64,000 bases of DNA, taken from assembly GCA_047967505.1 (NCBI GenBank), contig CM106540.1. One strand, written 5' to 3'. Of this stretch, positions 56,184 through 64,000 are shown piece by piece. Source of the stretch: Dipteris shenzhenensis (Eukaryota; Polypodiophyta; Polypodiopsida; Gleicheniales). Position 1 is the stretch's first letter; every line of letters begins with the position of its first letter. The notes beneath the pieces were generated by a model, which saw only the letters and a program-made list of their open reading frames with translations, was not told the origin of the DNA and searched no databases. The translations under genes were made by a program, and so were the position numbers.

Positions 56184-57352
56184 GGACTTGTTGGTTTTGA
56201 TTAGCATGCCTCTTTGTGGCACAAGGATTTGAAGGCTCTTGGGTATGTCGATCCACTACCTGCCCCATCACTTGGATGCCAGGCCATTATGACTATGCTT
56301 AATAAAAGAGTCCATGACAAAATCGTTGCCATAGATATGCAGGAAATCAAAGAGCACCCTGAATCAAATAAATTGTTGGTTATGCAACTATCCATCAATG
56401 AATTGTGCAGAATTTTAGTCATTGGAAAGGGCAATACAGAGAAAATTTTAAAGATGATCAATTAGTTATCTTTGTCCTTGGGCCAATTAATGGAGGAAGA
56501 TAATATTGCTTTGGTGGAATTTGTAGAGAAGTCTCCTAAAACAATGAGGAACCTCTTCATATATTCCAATCTCCCTCCCCTAGCGGGACCTTTGTCCCTG
56601 GATAGTTTGGGCCTGAAATGTTTTTATTTGCCAGAAGGGTCCTCTTCCAGCAGAGCACAACATAGTTTTTGTGATCTTGAGGGTCTATAAGAAGATGTAC
56701 AAGAAACAATATTCTCAGATCAACTCATGTCTACTACAGTCACCCCAAAAAAGAGCTCCACTCATACAAATACTAACCCTTATTTCCCTCCATGGGTATT
56801 GGAAGCTAAATTGTTGGCATATGATAACAAAGTTTGGGAACTACATGATATGAATTTATTAGCACCGTTTGCACCAGATATGTGGATTTTTCTAGTTGAT
56901 CTAGTTGAATCATCTAAAGCATTGAAAATGGAAGCAAAAAGGCAGGTGCAGAGCTTTAATATTAGCATCACGCATAACCACCCTCTTTCTAACTTTTGCC
57001 CAATGTCAGCATTTGCTACAAGCAGATGCCCTTCCCCCATGGGTGTTTTTGGGAGGTGTAAGAGCCAGATTTCAAATACAAAAAGGAGGACTCCAAAGTA
57101 CCTGAATGATATCTTCAATGTTGGGAGACCTTATATAAAGTGCAGATGTTTGGAGGAGAAGATGGAGTGTAGAGCATAACCATTATGGTATGACCATGGG
57201 ATTCGGTATATGTTGCATAATTTACTGGCAATCCATGAAGGCATGTATGATGTATTGCTATCTATTGATGCATTTTAGCATACGTAATACAAGAAAATGA
57301 AGTTACTAATTGTCTTGATTTCTTGATTTATGAAGGCTAGTGATATCGTTAT
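56184..57352 (+). pseudogene. Coding-like sequence of unknown origin
   Basis: Three successive + frames (56214-56465, 56472-56690, 56727-57179), two of them in the same phase and separated by single stops, give about 315 residues with normal composition. Phrases include LGYVDPLPAPSLGCQAIMTM, VHDKIVAIDMQEIKEHPESNK, MEEDNIALVEFVEKSPKTMR and WVLEAKLLAYDNKVWELHDMN. I recognise no family. It lies between the Copia-6 3' LTR and the Copia-7 5' LTR, so it is either older genomic sequence or a gene fragment carried by an element. Confidence 0.4.
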
Positions 57353-57681
57353 TGTTGAGATATCGAGCTCCACTCGCGATATGCCAGGGTGACTATTGTG
57401 CATTTATGTCACCGACTTGTTAGTTGGAGATGCGGTTGGTACACCGCCCACGAATAATAGCTGGATGACAGCTATCCTTATCTACTCTAGTTTGTGGCTC
57501 AGTTAGTATGCCACCTTAGTTAGTTGATTTTGGTTTGAGACCCACATATAGAGTTCTTTTGGCTTTCACAACTAAGAAGAGGAAAACTGTTTTCAGCCTC
57601 CACCTTTGTGTGTATTCCCCCATTTGTGCATGTGAGAAAGCCGTAAGTGAGACTCCTTCCATCTCTCCCACAATCTTCACA
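57353..57681 (+). repeat. Copia-7 5' LTR
   Basis: 329 bp, TGTTGAGATATC...CAATCTTCACA, homologous to 55832-56183. CACATATAGAG (near 57542) is TATA-like. Confidence 0.9.
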
Positions 57682-57693
57682 TGGTATCAGAGC
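57682..57693 (+). other. Primer-binding site of Copia-7
   Basis: TGGTATCAGAGC, exact match to the 3' end complement of plant initiator-Met tRNA, immediately after the LTR. Confidence 0.9.
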
Positions 57694-58225
57694 CTTGTTC
57701 GTGGTAAGGAGCTCAAGAAAGCAAGCCAAGTTCATGGTGTCCTGGTAAGAGGACCAGTGTTGCTTTCCTATTTCGAGTTTGGGAGCAAATCTCTGTAGGT
57801 AGCACAGCCAGAAGTGCAAGAGTGCACTATTTTAGATTGAGATGCCCTTCGCGATGTGGCGAGAGCGCAGTATATGCTGCGGGAGTGGGCAAAGCCCTCA
57901 GTGACTTTATTTTTCTGATTTGAGGCTGTTTCGGGGCCCGTTTTGAAGGCGGAAGTTCTCCGCAGGCACTCAGAAAAAGGCCCTGTTTTTGCTGTGCGAC
58001 CACTGTTCTGCGGGTCGGTGAAAAGTTGCCACAGAAATTGCATCGTATGCCTGTGTGCAGAGATATTGGGAGTTGCAGATTCATGCTTGTTGCCTGTTCA
58101 TGCAAAATCGTCACTAGGAAGTGACTGTGTGGTGAAATACCACTTTCGTCAGTTTTGCAGATCTGCCCGTGTGAGGCAAAAAGCTGTGTTTTTTGCAGTG
58201 ACAGAATATTTTGCAGTGTTCTGTA
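57694..58225 (+). other. Copia-7 leader
   Basis: 532 bp of untranslated leader before the gag ATG. Short frames in it look accidental. Confidence 0.7.
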
Positions 58226-60565
58226 ATGGCATCTGATTCTCTTTCACAGATTGTCATTGAAAAGCTTGACAAGAACAACTTCCAGGCATGGAAGTTTAGA
58301 ATGACGAATTTCTTAATGGGAAAAGGCTATTGGGAATTCATTACAGGAAATGAAGAAGAACCTATTCTTCCTAATGTTCCCAGTCAACAGGAAATGCAGG
58401 CATTTAAAGGATGGCATGAGAGAGCCAGGAAAGTTATGTACTGGCTGTCTATCAGTATTTCGGACTCCATGATTGTGCATATTCAGGATGCAAATACACC
58501 AAAGGAGGCATGGGATACTTTGGCAAAAATGTACAGCACAAATACGCAAGCCAGGAAAATGCAACTCAAACAGGAGTTGCACAATGTGCAGAGAGAAAAT
58601 TTGAGCATAAATGACTACCACATGAAAGTGAAGAAAATTGCAGATGCACTTGCTTCCATTGGGTCGCCAGTGGATGATGATGATTTGGTTTCTGTGACCT
58701 TGAATGGTCTAGGAAAGGATTATGCACAGTTCCGGACATCCATTGCCGTCCGTGAAAAATTTCCAGATTTTGAGGAGTTGATTGCTCTTCTAATTTCTGA
58801 AGAGCAGAGAAATGCGGGTGCATCTTCTTCAGCAGGAACTTCAAAAGAAACTGTCTTCTACTCAAATGCTGGCAGAGGTAGAGGTAGAGGTAGAGGAGGC
58901 CGATCTGCAGGCCGTGGTAGAAATCAAAATATGCAGCAAACGCAAGAAAACCAGTCCTATGCAGGAGGACGTGGTAACTCTAGAGGCAGGGGGAGCCAAA
59001 GAGGCTGTGGTGGATGGCAGAGAGGCCAAAATGCAAACAGCAATATTGAATGCTACTATTGTGGCAAAATGGGTCATATGGCTAAGGACTGCTACAAAAA
59101 GCAGAATGACATTATGAATGGAAAATTGCAGCAAGGCAATTATGCATCTTCTAGCAAGCAGGGTGATGACAGAAATGAGCATCTATTTATGGTGCAGCAT
59201 ATGACCAATTCTGTGACAAGTGTAGAAGAACAAAATGATGTGTGGTATGTTGACTCAGGTGCGTCAAACCACATGACAGGTCATGCAGAATGGATGCAAG
59301 ATGCAAGGAAAATGGAAAAACCAGGATTTGTGGAGACTGGTGATGATACTACACATCCTATTGTGCAGATTGGCAAAATTCCTTTGTCTATGCAGGATGG
59401 GAAAAAGAAATACTTGTCTGATGTATTTCATGTTCCGAACATCACCAAGAACCTGGTTTCTGTTGGTCAGATGGTTGAGCAGGGCTTGCAGGTCAGATTT
59501 AATCCTCATGGATGCTTTGTTGAGGATATGAAAAATAATGGTCGCTTGATAGCAAAAGGAAAGAAGAAGGGCAGGATGTTTACGTTGGATGCAGACATGC
59601 CTGAATTGAGTGCAGCAATGTTTGCACATGGGACCGATGTAGTTGCAGATATTGATATCTGGCACAAACGCATTGGTCATGTTAATATACAGCGACTTAA
59701 ATCAATGCAAGCCCAAAATATTGTTGCAGGATTGCCTAAATTCAAGGTTGCAGAAATGCACAAGGTTTGTGAAGCCTGTCAATTTGGGAAACAGGCAAGG
59801 AAACCTTTTCCTAGGCATGTTCAAGAGAGTAAAAAACCATTGGAATTAATCCACTCTGATGTGTGGACTACAAAAGCTGCATCTATTGGAGGCTGTCACT
59901 ATTTTGTCACATTTATTGATGACTTCAGAAGAAAAGTTTGGGTGTATTTTATGAAAAAGAAAAGTGAAGTGTTTGGGCACTTCAAAGCTTTCAAAGATAT
60001 GGTTGAAAAAGAAACAGGCCTGCAAATAAAATGCCTAAGGTCAGATGGAGGGGGAGAGTACCTCTCAAATGAGTTTGCAAGGTTCTTGCAGGAGCATGGT
60101 ATAAAGCAGCAATATTCATGCAGTCATACCCCACAGCAAAATGGAATTGCAGAAAGAAAAAACAGGCATATTGGAGAGGTATCTCGGGCTATGCTAAATG
60201 AAAAAGATCGACCAGATTATTATTGGGCTGAAGCAGTTGCTACAGCAGTCTATATAATGAACAGGACTCCCACTGCAGCAATACATGGCATGATGCCAGA
60301 GGAGATGTATACTAGTAGGAAACCAGATATTTCTCATTTGAAGATTTTTGGTTGCATTGCCTATGTCCATGTGCCAGATGAGTTGAGGTCCAAGTTGGAT
60401 CCAAAAGCTGAGAAGTGCGTCTTTATTGGTTATTCTCTACAGCAAAAAGGGTATAGATGCTATAACCCTTCTACGCGTAAGTTCACACTGAGCAGAGATG
60501 TTGTTTTTGATGAGATGAGCAGCTGGTATAAACTAGTAAATGTGATGATTGATGTAGATGCATAA
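58226..60565 (+). CDS. Copia-7 gag-protease-integrase
   Basis: Starts at ATG 58226 (MASDSLSQIVIEKLDKNN); the frame's earlier Met at 58211 lies in the leader. Domains: gag (residues 1-220, with NFQAWKFRMTNFLMGKGYW and YWLSISISDSMI), an RGRGRGRGG basic tract, the zinc knuckle CYYCGKMGHMAKDC near residue 280, the protease VDSGASNH near 345, the integrase zinc domain (WHKRIGHVN...CEACQFGK, about 480-515), and the integrase core with D (HSDVW), D (RSDGGGEY) and E (AERKNR). It stops at TAA 60563-60565. The sibling copy at 52810 has CAA there, and the frame continues after the stop, so this looks like a single C-to-T change in an otherwise open polyprotein. Confidence 0.9.
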   Translation: MASDSLSQIVIEKLDKNNFQAWKFRMTNFLMGKGYWEFITGNEEEPILPNVPSQQEMQAFKGWHERARKVMYWLSISISDSMIVHIQDANTPKEAWDTLAKMYSTNTQARKMQLKQELHNVQRENLSINDYHMKVKKIADALASIGSPVDDDDLVSVTLNGLGKDYAQFRTSIAVREKFPDFEELIALLISEEQRNAGASSSAGTSKETVFYSNAGRGRGRGRGGRSAGRGRNQNMQQTQENQSYAGGRGNSRGRGSQRGCGGWQRGQNANSNIECYYCGKMGHMAKDCYKKQNDIMNGKLQQGNYASSSKQGDDRNEHLFMVQHMTNSVTSVEEQNDVWYVDSGASNHMTGHAEWMQDARKMEKPGFVETGDDTTHPIVQIGKIPLSMQDGKKKYLSDVFHVPNITKNLVSVGQMVEQGLQVRFNPHGCFVEDMKNNGRLIAKGKKKGRMFTLDADMPELSAAMFAHGTDVVADIDIWHKRIGHVNIQRLKSMQAQNIVAGLPKFKVAEMHKVCEACQFGKQARKPFPRHVQESKKPLELIHSDVWTTKAASIGGCHYFVTFIDDFRRKVWVYFMKKKSEVFGHFKAFKDMVEKETGLQIKCLRSDGGGEYLSNEFARFLQEHGIKQQYSCSHTPQQNGIAERKNRHIGEVSRAMLNEKDRPDYYWAEAVATAVYIMNRTPTAAIHGMMPEEMYTSRKPDISHLKIFGCIAYVHVPDELRSKLDPKAEKCVFIGYSLQQKGYRCYNPSTRKFTLSRDVVFDEMSSWYKLVNVMIDVDA

Positions 60566-62234
60566 AATGGTAATGCTGCACAGAATGCACAGCAGCAATC
60601 ACAAAATATCAATGGACCTGGAGTGTCCTCTACCAGTGGTTCACATACTTCGCCATGGACAAGCAGATTGAGATCAGGAGAATCCCCTCAAAGCAATGCA
60701 GAGAGTGGTACGCAGGTATCACGAAAAGGAAAAGAGAAGGTAGATCAGCCCATGTATGATGTGAATGCAGGTCACTCTTGTGTGGATGGTGAATCCAGTG
60801 GCTCAGAACAGAGCATTGATGATGAGTTGGGTATTCCTTCTATCGTTACACCTGGAGTAAGGAAGACCAGGGATATTTTGAGAGCACCTGGAAGTGAGCC
60901 TATTTTGCACAGGTCTACCAGGGTTAGGTATCCTGTGGATAGGCTGAAATATGATGGATTTACAGCCATTCACTATGCCTATATGGTCAAAGTGATACAG
61001 GAACCAGAACCCACTTCTTTTGAGCAAGCCATGGGAAATGAAAAATGGGAGAAAGCCATGGATGAAGAAATGGATGCCTTGGATGCTAATGCTACATGGG
61101 AATTGGTGCCTTTACCTAAAGGCAAGAATGCAATTGGCTGTAAGTGGGTTTATAAGATCAAGCACAATGCAGATGGTTCTGTGAATAGATACAAGGCAAG
61201 ATTAGTTGTCAAGGGGTATGCACAGACATATGGCATTGATTATGAAGAAACTTTCAGCCCAGTTGCAAGGATGGCAACCGTAAGAGCAGCCATTGCTATG
61301 GCTGCATCAAAGGGATGGTCTTTATATCAGATGGATGTAAAGAATGCCTTCTTGCATGGTGATTTGCAAGAAGAGGTCTTTATGGAGCAGCCAGCAGGTT
61401 ATGTTCATGCTACTCATCCTGAGTTTGTTTGCAAGTTGAAGAAAGCCTTGTATGGCTTGAAGCAAGCACCTAGAGCATGGTCTGACAAGATAGGACAATA
61501 TCTTGTCACTATTGGCTTTCAGATTTCCAAGGCAGATTTCTCACTCTATGTGAGAAAAACAGAGAAAGGGATTATGCTGCTGGTCATTTATGTTGATGAT
61601 TTGATCATCACAGGTGATAGTGATGAAGATATCCTTCATGTGAAAATGCTATTGAGGCAGAAGTTTGAGATGAAGGATTTGGGAGAGCTGCGTTATTTCT
61701 TGGGCATTGAGGTGATTAGATCACCAAGTGGGATACAGCTCTTGCAGAGGCAGTATGGATTGGACATGCTGTCCAAATATGGGATGACAGGCTATAAGCC
61801 TATTTCAGTTCCTTTGGAGCAGAATGTGAAGCTGAGCGCAGATGCAGGTGAGCTTCTGGAGGACCCTACTATGTACAGACGCATAGTAGGAAGTTTGATT
61901 TACATGACTATTACTAGGCCAGATTTGAGCTATGCTGTTGGGTTGGTAAGTCAGTTTATGCAGGCTCCAAGGAAACCGCATTTGGATGCGGCTAGATGCA
62001 TACTCAGGTATGTGAAGTCCACATTGCAATATGGACTATTTTATGAGGCTGGGGTCCAGATACAGTTGCATGGATACACTGATGCTGATTGGGCTGGTAG
62101 TATTTCTGATAGACGATCTACCAGTGGATATGTGTTCTCTTTTGGGAGTGCTGCAGTCACTTGGAGCAGCAAGAAACAGCCTACAGTTGCCTTGTCGAGC
62201 ACAGAGGCTGAGTACAGAGGTGCAGCAATGGCTG
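60566..62234 (+). pseudogene. Copia-7 reverse transcriptase and truncated RNase H
   Basis: Same frame as the upstream part. Gln-rich linker, QSIDDELGIPSIVTPGVRKTRD, RT (CKWVYKIKHNADGSVNRYKARL, KNAFLHGDL, KKALYGLKQAPRAWS, YVDDLIITGD near 61585), the tether MKDLGELRYFLGIEVI, and RNase H (YTDADWAGSISDRRSTSGYVFSF, KKQPTVALSSTEAEYRGAAMA). At 62234 homology to Copia-6 stops and unrelated residues run to 62302. The missing RNase H end includes the HYHY region. Confidence 0.9.
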
Positions 62235-63229
62235 AAAGACAAATCAAGAAAATTAAAGTGACTTCAATGCAAAAAGCATATTCGAGTTACAAGAATGGCT
62301 AAAGGATTTTGATTTTCACTCAATACAAGAAATCACAATCGAAGCACAAATTATGATCACTAAGAATATAGATCTCTCTATTGGAGCTACAAATGGTGCG
62401 ATTGCAATAATTTTTGCATTAGATAATGACAACCAAACGAACAATTTAATGAAAATTCATGCAAAGATTATATCAACTAACGAAAAGATTACACTTCAAT
62501 GATCTAAACAAAAACGACAGGTTCAATAGTTCAAAATGCACAACTACCCACCATAAATACCTTGGAATCAAAGACATCAGTGCATCGTAGCCACCAATGT
62601 GCCACACAAAAATTTTAAGACCACTGCTCGATGGCAATACTAACACCATACACACAAAAAACTATTCAAAGGTAGGAACGACGCTACGAGATAAAGCCAC
62701 CAACACACTGAGTTTTGAGTCGTTCCTTCAAAGCATCTAGCTCTCAAAAATCGAGTATGAATTTGCACTAAGAAGCAGCATCTCCCAATGAAAAATCTTC
62801 ATGAAAAGAGACCCAAAAGACATTTACACAAACAATTTTAACCCAATCGCACCCAATCTGACGACAAGATTCACTCACACAATCTCCAATCTCAAATGAT
62901 AATTTTCAACTGTTTTTACCATCATTCAGTCTCGCTAGTCATCATTATGTAGGCACTAATTTTGACTCATTAATTCCATATTTTTTGCCATTATCTCTCT
63001 ATGAAGGTTGAAATCGATTGCAAATTTCAAAGTCAAATGCACTCACGCGGCAGTGCTCTCTTGGCACCCGTGCCTGCCCTCAACCCATAGGCCTTTTAAG
63101 GGCCTCTCCTATACCTTCCCTCCCTCCTTTTGTGACCCACCCACCCCCATCTTGCATCTCCACCCCCCCACCTTAGCCCCCGCTGCACATGCCGTCGCAT
63201 CCCCCCCCTTCTTTTAAAAAAAAAAACAA
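62235..63229. other. Unassigned sequence right of Copia-7
   Basis: No domain or repeat recognised. 63100-63215 is C-rich with CACCCACCCCCA and CCCCCCC runs, followed by A10. The break at 62234 lacks any visible LTR or target duplication. Confidence 0.5.
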
Positions 63230-63464
63230 AAAGGATAACTAACCCTAGAAAATTAACCTTAGTTACGTTAGTGGAACTTAGGTTAGGCTAGATGACCATG
63301 GGCTAGGTTAGCTTGAGGTTAGATTCAAGTTACCTCTAGATCATTTAGTAACTAACTATAGTTAGTTGGGCTAACTACACCTATTGAACTAACTGAACGT
63401 CACACTAACTGTATAGTTAGACTAACTAGATTAGGCTAGCTAAAGTAACTATGTCCCGAATAAC
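63230..63464. repeat. CTAAC/GTTAG-rich segment
   Basis: The pentamers CTAAC, TAACT and GTTAG occur around 25 times in 235 bp on both strands (for example AACTAACTATAGTTAGTTGG). It contains small palindromes and no coding signal. Confidence 0.75.
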
Positions 63465-63634
63465 TGTGGGGGTTAAAGGTCACTGTGCCTTTACCCCGAT
63501 TATGTACAATACTCAAACACATATATAAATGAATGAAAAAGAAGATTAGGGTGTTCTGCACCCACCAAAAGCTTGTGTGGCTCTTTGTTTCTCTCTCTCC
63601 CTCTTTTATTCTGCTTCTATTGAGAGCACTCTCA
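63465..63634 (+). repeat. 5' LTR of Copia-8 (element runs off window)
   Basis: TGTGGGGGTTAAAGG...CACTCTCA, 170 bp. Homologous to Copia-4 LTRs (same GTACAATACTCAAACACATATAT and GAAGATTAGGGTGTT phrases). A clean TATA box (ATATATAAATG) is at 63521-63531. Confidence 0.85.
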
Positions 63635-63636
63635 AC

Positions 63637-63648
63637 TGGTATCAGAGC
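63637..63648 (+). other. Primer-binding site of Copia-8
   Basis: TGGTATCAGAGC, exact, two bases after the LTR, so the element extends to the right beyond 64000. Confidence 0.9.
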
Positions 63649-64000
63649 CTGGGTGATCTAGCTGAGTGTGTGTGAATGCCTAGAAGCTCGGCAGCTTTGT
63701 GGAAGGAAGGAGAAGCTTCGTGGGAAGCTTTGTGGGTGACTTTACTTGCATCCAAGTGCACAAAGAACTTGAAGGAACCTTTGGAAAAGTCAGTTTGGTT
63801 TTGCGAAGTGGTTTTGAGATCCTGTTAAGTGTTTTTCAAAGAAAAAGTCATTTTTTAAGCTTTTACTTGTTCTGTTCGATGATAGAGACAACCATTGCCT
63901 GATTTTGGTGTTTATTTCACTTCAGGAGCTTGGAAACACCTTCATTCTTGAATTTGGGATCATTTCGTTGGATTTCTGGCTCACTGTGTCAGTTTCAACA
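63649..64000 (+). other. Copia-8 leader
   Basis: Untranslated leader up to the window edge; gag has not started. Open frames show no gag motif. Confidence 0.6.

Larger units (their letters stand above)
57353..62234 (+). mobile_element. Copia-7, LTR retrotransposon, 3'-truncated
   Basis: 5' LTR, primer-binding site, leader and a gag-pol frame with one internal stop, truncated inside RNase H at 62234. No 3' LTR or polypurine tract. The sequence left of the LTR is GTTAT; the duplication cannot be tested. It shares LTR and pol with Copia-6. Confidence 0.9.

Noticed and set aside
1-64000. CRISPR arrays, tRNA or rRNA genes, bacterial operons
   Set aside because: No regular direct-repeat/spacer arrays, cloverleaf boxes or rRNA-like stretches were seen; the contents are typical of a plant nuclear genome.

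Overview
This is a plant nuclear window dominated by transposable elements. It contains Ty1/copia and Ty3/gypsy LTR retrotransposons with plant-type primer-binding sites (TGGTATCAGAGC, initiator-Met tRNA), two LINE families, a MITE, and one split host gene with GT-AG introns. TE density, very long introns and old degenerate copies suggest a large-genome land plant. A fern is my guess, but a conifer or other large-genome plant fits nearly as well. No rRNA, tRNA, CRISPR array or bacterial operon was seen.

Host gene: four short exons on the + strand (9126-9293, 27929-27975, 28192-28229, 28461-28545) join in phase. They encode the C-terminal ~111 residues of a FATTY ACID EXPORT (FAX, TMEM14-type) envelope membrane protein. 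The first visible intron is about 18.6 kb and holds most of the left-hand transposons. The upstream exon(s) were not found.

Layout. 1-8.4 kb: LINE-A fragments interrupted by a minus-strand copia (Copia-1, 802-6595). 8.4-9.3 kb: host intron and exon. 9.6-13.8 kb: minus-strand LINE-B copies stacked on each other's microsatellite tails. 13.8-22.8 kb: a long hairpin and three LINE-A copies; the longest carries an LTR packed with small palindromes and a MITE. 22.8-27.5 kb: remnants of a copia (Copia-2) and a gypsy gag. 27.9-28.5 kb: last FAX exons. 28.5-34 kb: mostly unassigned, with a 677-bp perfect-looking tandem duplication. 34-37 kb: gypsy element of the Tat type with an extra RNase H. 37.2-49.3 kb: a nest, in which minus-strand Copia-3 is split by Copia-5, whose 5' LTR is split by Copia-4 and whose gag is split by a solo LTR; a LINE ORF1 fragment also sits inside Copia-3. 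49.3-52.7 kb: LTR, LINE tail and gypsy RT fragments. 52.7-56.2 kb: rearranged Copia-6, with an inverted and tandemly duplicated integrase piece in front of a + strand RT and 3' LTR. 57.4-62.2 kb: Copia-7, the best preserved element, with one internal stop and no 3' end. 63.5-64 kb: 5' LTR and leader of another copia, related to Copia-4, running off the window.

Copia-n, LINE-A and LINE-B are local names. Family calls rest on reading motifs in translations and on comparing repeats within the window; no database was searched.
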